Assembly (NCBI GenBank): GCA_019359635.1
Contig: JAHHGY010000018.1
Span: 1 to 54,903, forward strand
Source of the DNA: Chroococcus sp. CMT-3BRIN-NPC107
GTDB lineage: Bacteria; Cyanobacteriota; Cyanobacteriia; Cyanobacteriales; Chroococcidiopsidaceae
Direction: 5' to 3'
Length of the DNA: 54,903 bases
The stretch's first letter is position 1, and each line of letters opens with the position of its first letter. The notes beneath the pieces are model-generated. The model did not search any database. It was not told the DNA's origin and was given only the letters and a program-made list of their open reading frames with translations. Both the position numbers and the translations under genes were made by a program. Shown here piece after piece: positions 9,333 through 18,197 of this stretch.

Positions 9333-9896
9333 ATGAAAAGATATATTAACCAGGGGTTTATTAAGCTTAGTCGGTGGTTTTTACTAGCTATTGGGGTTAG
9401 TTTCTTGTTGTTAAATGTTGCAGGTGTAGACGTACAAGCAGCGATTGGAGTTGGCGCACCTAGAAGCGTTACGCGTTACGGCACATCGACATCGGCAATT
9501 TTGTCGGCGGTGGCTGTACCAGAAAATCAAGCATATTTTTGGACAAGTGGAACTGTACCACCCGTAATCGATCCTAATGCGGATACCGGAACGCGCGATC
9601 GCTATGGCGATACAAAAACCCAAGCTACAGGTATTTTGACTCGGTTTCAAACTTTGCTAGCAGAGGGGGGATTGAGTTTAGAAGATGTCGTTTATCTGCG
9701 AGTTTACCTAGTTGCCGATCCTGTACTAGGCAGTGTTGATTATCAAGGCTGGTTTGATGCCTACGCGCAGTTTTTTAATAAAGATAACGTGCCTAAAGTT
9801 GCTCGTTCTACACTAGCAGTAGCTGGATTAGTCGATCCTGGTTGGCTAGTTGAAATTGAAGCGGTTGCTGTCTATCCAAAAAAAGGTAGAGGATAA
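9333..9896 (+). CDS. Exported RidA-family (YjgF) imine deaminase-like protein
   Basis: RidA proteins hydrolyse reactive enamines and imines to keto acids and ammonia. This one has an N-terminal signal peptide (WFLLAIGVSFLLLNVAGVDVQA), unlike cytosolic RidA. The RidA fold follows, with VVYLRVYL, the conserved arginine in VARSTLAVAGL (equivalent to the catalytic Arg of E. coli RidA), and the terminal VEIEAVAVYP strand. I chose ATG 9333, which has GAGGAAG directly upstream; a TTG at 9309 would overlap the oxidase stop. It lies just behind the Tat-exported oxidase, so it probably processes that enzyme's imine product in the same compartment. That coupling is inference. Confidence 0.88.
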   Translation: MKRYINQGFIKLSRWFLLAIGVSFLLLNVAGVDVQAAIGVGAPRSVTRYGTSTSAILSAVAVPENQAYFWTSGTVPPVIDPNADTGTRDRYGDTKTQATGILTRFQTLLAEGGLSLEDVVYLRVYLVADPVLGSVDYQGWFDAYAQFFNKDNVPKVARSTLAVAGLVDPGWLVEIEAVAVYPKKGRG

Positions 9897-9968
9897 GCTG
9901 ATTGCAAGGAAGGCTATGTAAGTCTTCCTTGTCTAATGTAAAAATTTTGTAGATGTAGGTAGTTAGCG

Positions 9969-10565
<597 letters not shown>

Positions 10566-10566
10566 A

Positions 10567-10638
10567 AGCGGGTAATCGGACTCGAACCGACGACATTCAG
10601 CATGGGAAGCTGACGTTCTACCACTGAACTATACCCGC
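10567..10638 (-). tRNA. tRNA-Gly (anticodon CCC)
   Basis: Read on the minus strand it begins GCGGGTA, which pairs with TACCCGC at the 3' side. The D-arm is GTTCAGTGGTAGAAC, and the anticodon stem TCAGC/GCTGA encloses the loop TTCCCAT, giving anticodon CCC. The T-loop is GGTTCGAGTCC. It is 72 nt, and CCA is not encoded. It sits 2 bases downstream of the secreted protein gene, on the opposite strand. Confidence 0.93.
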
Positions 10639-10678
10639 AACACAAAGCTGATTAATATTATAAGGTTAATGCGATCGC

Positions 10679-13600
10679 TTATTCTACAACTTGCTTGCGC
10701 TTTGCATTTTTGCCCCATCCATGTTTGAATTTTTTGAGAATCCAAGATTGAAAACCGTCTATATAAGTAAAAAGTACAGGCACGACTACTAGCGTTAGCA
10801 ACGTAGAAGTTGTAAATCCACCCATAATCGCAATGCCCATCGGACTGCGAACTTCTGCCCCTGCCCCTAGTCCTAAAGCTAGGGGGATAGTTCCAGCTAC
10901 GGTAGCTAGAGAAGTCATCAAAATTGGTCTAAGGCGCGACAAACCCGCCTCTAATAGCGCTTGACGTTGCGTTTTGCCTTCTTCTAAGTAAATTAAAGTG
11001 TAATCTACTAACAAGATTGAGTTTTTAGTCACAATTCCCATTAGTAAAACAATTCCAATTAGGGCATAAAGTCCTAAAGCTTTTTGGGCAATTAGTAATC
11101 CTAGTAGCGCTCCACCCAAGGATAAAGGCAGTGCCACCATAATTGTGAGCGGGTGGAGAAAACTGTTGTATAGCAATACTAAGATGGCATAAATACACAT
11201 GATTGCTAAAGCTAAAGCCGTACCAAAACGCCCAAAGATTTCTTGCATAATCTCCGCATCTCCCGCACTTTGGCGCACTACTTCCGGCGGTAATGGGTTT
11301 AAAGCTGGTAACTTATCTACTTCTTGCACCGCATCCCCTAAAACAATGCCTTGTAAGTTGGCTTCTACCGAGACTTGACGGGATCTGTCGTAGCGATCGA
11401 TTTGCGCTGGACCGCTACCATAGCGGATATCTGCAACCGCTATTAAAGGAACTAGGGTGTTATTTTCACCTGGTACGCGCAGATTTCTGAGCGTATCGAT
11501 GTCTTCTCTTGCAGATTCTGCAATTTGGACGCGGATGGGAATTTGGCGGGTTCTTAAATTAAATTTAGCTAGGGAAGCCTCGTTATCTCCAATAGTTGCC
11601 AGCGACGCTGTTTGAGCAATTGATTGTACTGTTACGCCTAAGTCGGCAGCTTTTTCGGGGTTGGGGATAATTAAAATTTCTGGTTTAACTAAGCTGGCGG
11701 TAGAAGCGACTTCTACTAATCCGGTTACGCCCCGCATTTGCTTTTCTAGATCGTTAGCTGCTTGGGTTAAAGCTTGGGGATTTTCGCTCTTTAAAACAAT
11801 AGTTAAATCTTTAGAACTCCCCGCCGCTCCTTGGCTTTGAAAACTAATTCTCGCGCCAGGAATTTTTTGCAGTAGCGGGCGCATTCGTTGCTCGTATTCT
11901 ATTTGAGATAGTTCTCTTGCCGTTTTGGGCAAAAGATTGACATTTAGCGTCGCTGAATCTACTTCTTGGGTAGCTAATACATTTTTAACGGCGGGACTGT
12001 CGCGTAATATATTTGTTGCTTGGGTGGTTACTTTTCTCGTATCTTCCAACGTCGAACCTGGTGGCAGTTCGATAGTAACGGTAGAGATACCCAAGTCGCC
12101 GTTATCGACAAATCCTTGAGGGATTAGAGGAATGAGCGCTAAACTACCAATAAAGAAAGCGATCGCAATTCCAATTGTCGTTAACCGATGACTTAATGCC
12201 CAACTTAGTAACTGTCTATAAGGTTGAAATCTTTTTTTATGGCTACGATCTTCTTTACGCAGTTGCTTATTTGTTTTTGGCTTGAACATATTAGCCCCTA
12301 ACATGGGGGTAATTGTCCGCGCTACCAAAGTAGAAAAAATCGTCGAAACGGCAACAGTTACGCCAAAAGGTTGAAAAAATTGCCCAGGAATCCCGCCCAT
12401 AAAAGCTACAGGCAAAAATACTGCAATAATTGTTGCCGCGCTAGCTAGTACCGCTAAACCAACTTCGGCCGACGAGTCAAAGGCAGCTTGACGGGGAGTT
12501 TTGCCCATCGCTATATGCCTTTCCATGTTTTCAACTTCTACTACCGTATCGTCTACTAAGTTACCCACCGCCAACGCCAACGCCAGCAAAGTCATGTTGT
12601 TGAGGGTGTAGCCTAATGCTTGCTGGACGGCAAAGGTAGGCAAAATAGATAAAGGCAATGCGATCGCCGTAATTAAAGTTGCCCGCCAGTCGCGCAAAAA
12701 TACCAATATTGTAATTACAGCTAGAGCCGAAGCTTGTACTAAGTCGTCAATTGTATTTTCGTAAGATTCGCGGATAAAGTCGCCCCGCGTGAAAATTAAT
12801 TCTAGTTTTACATCGCTAGGTAGGGTTTTTTGTAGTTGTCCTACAGCTTTAATCACCCCTTCTTCTACCGATACTAAGGTTGTACCTGTACTTCGCAATA
12901 CAGAAAAAGCAACTACTGGCTGGTTATTGAGATAAGCCGCCGTTCTTTGTTCGCCAAAACTATCTTTAACTTCCCCTAAGCTAGATAACGGCACGAAACT
13001 ACCATTAGGCAGCACAATTTGATAGTTTTCTAATTCTCTAACTGTAGAAGCACTACCTAGAGTCCGAATACTTTGTTCGCTACCGCCAACTTCGGTTCTT
13101 CCTCCCGGTAAATTGACGTTAAAGGCACGAATTTGATCGTTTACGCTCGTTGCTGTGATTCCTAATGCTTGCAAGCGAGCGGGTGCTAGGTTGATTCTAA
13201 TTTCTCTATCCACACCACCATCGCGGCGAATTTCGGCAACGCCGTTTACTGATAAAAGAGCGCGGCTGATAGTCTCGTCTACTAAATTGCTTAATTGTTC
13301 TACCGATTGCTGGTTAGAAACTACGGCATAGGTCATAATTGCGCCGCCAGAAAATTCTACCCTTTGAATAATCGGCTCGTTAATATCTTGGGGTAAATTC
13401 TGGCGAATTTGAGCTACAGCATTTCGTACGTCGTTAGTTGCGCGATCACTATCTGTACCCAAGTCGAAGTTAATAATTGTCGTTGAAACGCCGTCATTGA
13501 CGGTAGAAATCATATTATCAATGTTTCCCAAGCCCGCCACCGCGTCCTCTATGGGTTTCGTTACTTGAAATTCTAATTCTGCTGGACCCGCTCCTGGTTG

Positions 13601-13756
13601 AGTAACGGTAATTGAAACGGCGGGAACATCGATGTTTGGATTAATATCAATTCCTAAATTTGTGAACGAAAACCAACCAATAATTGTTAAAAATAAAAAT
13701 AAAACTATTGTGGGTACGGGGCGGCGAATTGACCAAGCAGAAAGGTTAAAAGCCAT
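10679..13756 (-). CDS. RND-family efflux pump, inner-membrane transporter
   Basis: A 1025-residue proton-driven RND exporter of the AcrB/MdtB class. The N-terminus IRRPVPTIVLFLFLTIIG is typical. The TM4 proton-relay aspartates are in GNLVDDTVVEVE, and the C-terminal half has the duplicated membrane block with GIVTKNSILLVDY. The large periplasmic loops between TM1-2 and TM7-8 are present. The membrane-fusion partner lies 4 bases upstream on the same strand, so the pair forms an operon. No outer-membrane TolC gene is in the window. The substrate (drugs, solvents or metals) is not evident; the single aspartate pair and family similarity favour hydrophobic compounds over metals. Confidence 0.94.
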   Translation of the reverse strand: MAFNLSAWSIRRPVPTIVLFLFLTIIGWFSFTNLGIDINPNIDVPAVSITVTQPGAGPAELEFQVTKPIEDAVAGLGNIDNMISTVNDGVSTTIINFDLGTDSDRATNDVRNAVAQIRQNLPQDINEPIIQRVEFSGGAIMTYAVVSNQQSVEQLSNLVDETISRALLSVNGVAEIRRDGGVDREIRINLAPARLQALGITATSVNDQIRAFNVNLPGGRTEVGGSEQSIRTLGSASTVRELENYQIVLPNGSFVPLSSLGEVKDSFGEQRTAAYLNNQPVVAFSVLRSTGTTLVSVEEGVIKAVGQLQKTLPSDVKLELIFTRGDFIRESYENTIDDLVQASALAVITILVFLRDWRATLITAIALPLSILPTFAVQQALGYTLNNMTLLALALAVGNLVDDTVVEVENMERHIAMGKTPRQAAFDSSAEVGLAVLASAATIIAVFLPVAFMGGIPGQFFQPFGVTVAVSTIFSTLVARTITPMLGANMFKPKTNKQLRKEDRSHKKRFQPYRQLLSWALSHRLTTIGIAIAFFIGSLALIPLIPQGFVDNGDLGISTVTIELPPGSTLEDTRKVTTQATNILRDSPAVKNVLATQEVDSATLNVNLLPKTARELSQIEYEQRMRPLLQKIPGARISFQSQGAAGSSKDLTIVLKSENPQALTQAANDLEKQMRGVTGLVEVASTASLVKPEILIIPNPEKAADLGVTVQSIAQTASLATIGDNEASLAKFNLRTRQIPIRVQIAESAREDIDTLRNLRVPGENNTLVPLIAVADIRYGSGPAQIDRYDRSRQVSVEANLQGIVLGDAVQEVDKLPALNPLPPEVVRQSAGDAEIMQEIFGRFGTALALAIMCIYAILVLLYNSFLHPLTIMVALPLSLGGALLGLLIAQKALGLYALIGIVLLMGIVTKNSILLVDYTLIYLEEGKTQRQALLEAGLSRLRPILMTSLATVAGTIPLALGLGAGAEVRSPMGIAIMGGFTTSTLLTLVVVPVLFTYIDGFQSWILKKFKHGWGKNAKRKQVVE

Positions 13757-13760
13757 AGTT

Positions 13761-15104
13761 TTATTTACCTGCTACTACTTGTACTTTGTCGCCATCTTTA
13801 AGATAGCCAGCCCCTGCTACTACTACACGATCGCCTATTTTTAAGCCGTTAATTATTTCAACATTGCCATTGCCAATAACTTCCCCAACTTCAATGTTGC
13901 GGCTTCGTACTATATCGCCCTCGGTTAACACAAAGGCGATCGCGCTACTGTTAGTTTGAGGCAACACAGCTTTAGCTGGTATAGCGATTCCTGGGACATT
14001 GGCGATCGTAATTGCAGCACTTGCAAACATTCCCGGACGCAATAACGAATTTGCAGGCATATCAATTCTTACTGTTGCTTCGCGGCTTTGCGGGTTTACT
14101 AGCGGGGCTATTTCTCTAACTCTACCTTGCAAGCGCAGGCGGGAGTCTGCGTCGCTAGTGATTACAGCGGTAGAGTTAAGTTTTACTTGAGCTAAGTTGG
14201 TGGCGGGTACTTTTGCCTGTAATTCTAAAGAGCCATTTTGAATAATTGAAAATATTTTTTGCGTGCTATTAGCTACATCCCCAACTTGGGCAGTTTGTTC
14301 GGCAATTACACCACTAGCAGGAGCGCGGACTATAGTTTGATTAAGTTGCGTTTGTTGCTGCTGGACGCGAGCGATACTAATACGAACATCGGCTTCGGCG
14401 CTGGCAATATTTGCTTGGGCGACACTAATAGCTTCTCTAGCTGTTGTCGCAGTAGTCGAACGAGTTTCTAATTCTTGACGGCTAATTGCTCCAGCCTCTG
14501 CTAATCTGCGGTAACGTTCTAAGTTGCTATTAGCTTCCGTTAAAGTGGCACGGGCTTGAGCTAAAGCAGCTTGTCTTTGCTGAACTACGGCTCGATTTGA
14601 TTCTACTTCGGCTTTTGCTTGGGCGATTTGAGTTTGCAATACAGATTTATCTAGTACGGCTAAAGTTTGTCCTTGTTTAACAAAATCTCCTTCATCTACT
14701 AAGATTTGTTGAATTTGCAAACCCGTTGCTTGAGGCAAAACTGGAATCAAGTCTCGCGCGTTAACTGTACCCGTAACGTTAAGAGTGCGAGCGACAGGAG
14801 TAAGTTGAGCGGGTGCTATAGTCACGGTCATAATAGGCGATGAATTCACCTTTGGCGCAGTGGCGGCGGGTTTAGCTGTATCGGGGCGATTTATCAACGT
14901 CATACCCAAACCTGCTAACCCAATTCCTATACCCGTACCTAGCAACATTGGTATCAACCAGCTTCTTCGATTACGCCGATGTGGTTTTGTAGTGGGGATT
15001 AGCTCTACTTCCACTTCTTTGTTAAATTCTTTGGGCTGTTCCATTTCTGGAATAGCTCTTTGACTTTCAGCTATATCTATACTTTCAGCCACGCGATCGC
15101 CCAT
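13761..15104 (-). CDS. RND efflux membrane-fusion protein (HlyD/AcrA-like)
   Basis: The periplasmic adaptor that links the RND pump to an outer-membrane channel. A basic cytoplasmic stretch with a single membrane anchor (WLIPMLLGTGIGIGLAGLGM) replaces a lipoprotein signal. It is followed by the lipoyl-like half motif (VDEGDFVKQGQTLAVLD), a long alpha-hairpin rich in Ala and Gln, the second lipoyl half (IVRAPASGVIAEQTAQVGDV) and a beta-barrel end. ATG 15104 gives 447 residues; a GTG at 15128 would add eight. It is the promoter-proximal gene of a two-gene operon with the transporter. Confidence 0.93.
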   Translation of the reverse strand: MGDRVAESIDIAESQRAIPEMEQPKEFNKEVEVELIPTTKPHRRNRRSWLIPMLLGTGIGIGLAGLGMTLINRPDTAKPAATAPKVNSSPIMTVTIAPAQLTPVARTLNVTGTVNARDLIPVLPQATGLQIQQILVDEGDFVKQGQTLAVLDKSVLQTQIAQAKAEVESNRAVVQQRQAALAQARATLTEANSNLERYRRLAEAGAISRQELETRSTTATTAREAISVAQANIASAEADVRISIARVQQQQTQLNQTIVRAPASGVIAEQTAQVGDVANSTQKIFSIIQNGSLELQAKVPATNLAQVKLNSTAVITSDADSRLRLQGRVREIAPLVNPQSREATVRIDMPANSLLRPGMFASAAITIANVPGIAIPAKAVLPQTNSSAIAFVLTEGDIVRSRNIEVGEVIGNGNVEIINGLKIGDRVVVAGAGYLKDGDKVQVVAGK

Positions 15105-15266
15105 CACTTTACTAAAAAAACTTAGCACTCTAATTAATATATCTCAATATTCTTGCTTATTTAGAAAATAGATGCCTGTGACCAAAGGAGGAAATTAGGA
15201 TAAAAGCCATCTATAGCTAAAAGTAGGAAGATAGAAAAATAGGTCGCACACATCAACTTTCTTTCT

Positions 15267-17471
15267 ATGCAATCAAGCGCTCCGATTACAAAAGACTTAG
15301 TGCTAATTGGTGGCGGTCACAGTCACGCGATTATATTGAAAATGTGGGCTATGAAGCCTCTACCAGGGGTAAGAGTGACGCTAATTACCGAGGCATCAGA
15401 GACACCTTATTCAGGGATGTTACCCGGTCATATTGCCGGATTTTATACTCGTGAAGAATGTCATATAAACTTGCGGAGTTTGGCTCAATTTGCCCAAGCG
15501 CAGTTATATATTGATACAGTCGTGGGGTTAGATTTGATTAATAAACAAATACTTTGCGCTCATCGTCCGCCTATAGCTTTTGATTTACTGTCTATAGATA
15601 TTGGCAGCACTCCTGCTAGTGTAAATGTACCCGGTGCGGAGAAGTATGCGATCGCTGCAAAACCTGTCGCCAAGCTTTTAACTCAATGGCAGCAGATAAT
15701 AGAACGAAATCCTATTAGTTTGGGCATTGTTGGCGGTGGTGCAGGTGGTGTGGAATTAGCTCTAGCAATGCAAGGAAATTTGCAACGATTAAGCGCTAAG
15801 GTAGCAATCCACTTGTTTCATCGGGAGGCGGAAATTATGCCGCACTATGGCGGTTGGGTGCGTCGCCGTTTGCAAGCAATTTTGATAGAAAAGGGAATTA
15901 ATTTACATTTACAAGAAACTGTTATTGATGTACAACCAAATAAAATTAGTTGCGAGTCGGGACTAAAAGTAGAATGCGATCGCATTTTTTGGGTAACTCA
16001 AGCTTCTGCACCAAGTTGGATTAAGAAGTGCGGACTTGCTACCAATTCCCAAGGATTTATTCAAGTAAACGATTATTTGCAATCAATAAATCATCCCTAT
16101 GTTTTTGCGGCGGGAGATATTGCCACAATGGTTAATTATCCGCGTCCCAAAGCTGGTGTATTTGCTGTTAGACAAGGAAAACCCTTATTTAATAACTTAC
16201 AAAAAACATTATTAGCGCAGCGTTTACAGCCCTACAAACCGCAAAAACAGTATTTAAGTTTGATTGGGACGGGTGACGGAAAAGCGATCGCATCTTGGGG
16301 CATATTTGGTACTGGTACATCTTCTTTGCTGTGGAAGTGGAAAGACAAAATTGACCGTCAATTTATGGCGCGTTTTCACAATTTCCCACCAATGAAACCT
16401 GTAAAAACCTCAGCACAACCTGTAGAAGCTATGCGTTGTGCTGGTTGTGGTTCAAAAGTTGGTAGTACAGTTTTAGAGCGGGTATTGCAACGCATAGAAA
16501 GAATTGAAAACACCCCAGATATTATTGTTGGTTTAGATGCGCCCGATGATGCGGCGGTCGTAGAAGTACCACAGGGTAAATTAATGGTACATACTATTGA
16601 CTATTTTCGGGCTTTGGTAAACGACCCGTTTATTTTTGGACAGATTAGCGCCAATCATTGTTTGAGCGATATTTTTGCCATGGGTGCAACTCCTCAAAGT
16701 GTCCTGGCGATCGCATCTGTCCCTTATGCTAAAGAATCTAAGGTAGAAGAAACCTTATATCAATTATTATCGGGCGCTTTGGTGGTATTAAATCAAGCGC
16801 AAATTCCTTTAGTTGGCGGACACACTACCGAAGGATTGGAATTAGGTTTTGGCTTGTCTTGTAATGGGTTAGTCAGTCCCAATCAACTGCTAAAAAAAGC
16901 TGGGATGCAACCAGAGCAATTATTAATATTAACTAAACCATTAGGTACGGGAACGTTATTTGCCGCAGATATGCGCTTTTTAGCTAAAAATCAGTGGATT
17001 GATAGCGCAATTGAATCAATGCTGTTGTCTAATCAAGCGGCGGCTAATTGTTTAATGGAATATGGAGTTACAGCTTGTACCGATATTACAGGTTTTGGAC
17101 TTCTCGGCCACTTAATTGAAATGGTGAAAGCCTCTAACGTTAGTGTGGAATTAAACCTTGAAGCTCTACCAATATTAGCAGGAGCAAGAGAAACCTTAGA
17201 AAAGGGAATATTTAGCTCTTTGCATCCTGAAAATCTCCAATTTTCGCGTTACATTGCTAAAGGTGAAAAAGTTTGCAATATTAATTACCCGTTATTATTT
17301 GATCCGCAAACATCAGGCGGTTTATTAGCAGCAGTTCCTAAAGATGTTGCGAAGTCTTGCCTTACCCAATTACAAGCTTTGGGATATATACAAGCAAGTG
17401 TTATCGGTCGCGTTGTCTTATCCTCAGAAAGCTGTAAGGTTCGCCTAATAACTAGGGCAGAAATCTACTAG
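15267..17471 (+). CDS. selD: Fusion: NADH dehydrogenase-like domain + selenide, water dikinase
   Basis: The C-terminal half makes selenophosphate from selenide and ATP, and carries the active-site pair C394 and K397 (CAGCGSKVG), then VGLDAPDDAAVV and GGHTTEGLE. The N-terminal 360 residues are a pyridine-nucleotide-disulfide oxidoreductase resembling type II NADH dehydrogenase: the first FAD motif is LIGGGHSHA near residue 12, the second nucleotide motif is GIVGGGAGGVELALAM, and VFAAGDIA is present. This fusion is known in cyanobacteria. The oxidoreductase may supply reduced selenium, which is inferred. Residue 394 is Cys, not Sec. No selenouridine synthase gene lies nearby. Start ATG 15267; the upstream gene is divergent. 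Confidence 0.94.
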   Translation: MQSSAPITKDLVLIGGGHSHAIILKMWAMKPLPGVRVTLITEASETPYSGMLPGHIAGFYTREECHINLRSLAQFAQAQLYIDTVVGLDLINKQILCAHRPPIAFDLLSIDIGSTPASVNVPGAEKYAIAAKPVAKLLTQWQQIIERNPISLGIVGGGAGGVELALAMQGNLQRLSAKVAIHLFHREAEIMPHYGGWVRRRLQAILIEKGINLHLQETVIDVQPNKISCESGLKVECDRIFWVTQASAPSWIKKCGLATNSQGFIQVNDYLQSINHPYVFAAGDIATMVNYPRPKAGVFAVRQGKPLFNNLQKTLLAQRLQPYKPQKQYLSLIGTGDGKAIASWGIFGTGTSSLLWKWKDKIDRQFMARFHNFPPMKPVKTSAQPVEAMRCAGCGSKVGSTVLERVLQRIERIENTPDIIVGLDAPDDAAVVEVPQGKLMVHTIDYFRALVNDPFIFGQISANHCLSDIFAMGATPQSVLAIASVPYAKESKVEETLYQLLSGALVVLNQAQIPLVGGHTTEGLELGFGLSCNGLVSPNQLLKKAGMQPEQLLILTKPLGTGTLFAADMRFLAKNQWIDSAIESMLLSNQAAANCLMEYGVTACTDITGFGLLGHLIEMVKASNVSVELNLEALPILAGARETLEKGIFSSLHPENLQFSRYIAKGEKVCNINYPLLFDPQTSGGLLAAVPKDVAKSCLTQLQALGYIQASVIGRVVLSSESCKVRLITRAEIY

Positions 17472-18197
17472 CTACAAAGGTTTTTGTCGTTATTATGTGT
17501 ATAGGGCGATCGCTTTTTAGATTAGCACTGGTTAAAACAATCTTCGGCTGAGGCTTTCAAGCGATTATTTTATGAAAAGTATCAAATAACAATTTTATTT
17601 TGCACCCTCTTTGGGAATAAATAACGATGTAACTTTTTTATTATTTATATAAAATGTTTATGTAGTACATTTTTTCAATGATTTACCTAGTATCAGTACC
17701 TCCATAGACTGAATAACCTAGCTACTATCGTTTCTACTACTTAAGATAGATATTATTTATTAGACATATCTTAGACATATCTTAGACATTCAAGATTTTT
17801 AGGCGTGTAACAATGAGAACATTAGCTACTTTATAGCCATTAACAAATCTAAGCTGTCTATCAAATTTGCCTGTATCTGCGAGCGAGATGAAATCGTCAA
17901 CTCTTAGAAGTTGACCTCTTGCTAAAGTTAGCAAAAGCAAGTAAAAAAGCTGTAAAGTTATTGTTCATAATTTTAAAGTAAATAAGATATCTGTATTTGC
18001 TTTACTAACTAGGCGGTTGCTGAAATTAAGCATTAATTATTGTCAAACTGTTTGAATTAAAGCAGTTGAAAACATTAGTGCTTGCTTTTAGTCATGAGAT
18101 AAACTGCATTTTTGAAGATAGCCATAAAACTCAAAACAAAAACATTGTCGCAATGTAGATGCAATAAATTAGTAGCGAATATAGGGGGCTTAAAACT
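17472..18197. other. Long leader/intergenic region before the cytochrome peroxidase
   Basis: About 725 AT-rich bases without a supportable gene. It holds a tandem 11-bp repeat (17760-17790), two adjacent hairpins (17896-17915, 7-bp stem; 17919-17934, 6-bp stem), and AGGGGG at 18183-18188 before the TTG start. The length and structure suggest regulated transcription or a structured leader. Confidence 0.5.
17760..17790. repeat. Tandem 11-bp repeat, nearly three copies
   Basis: TTAGACATATC occurs twice in direct succession, followed by TTAGACATT. The 11-base period is one helical turn, so a protein could bind each copy on the same face of the DNA. It lies about 410 bases upstream of the cytochrome peroxidase gene. 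Its function is unknown. Confidence 0.6.
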
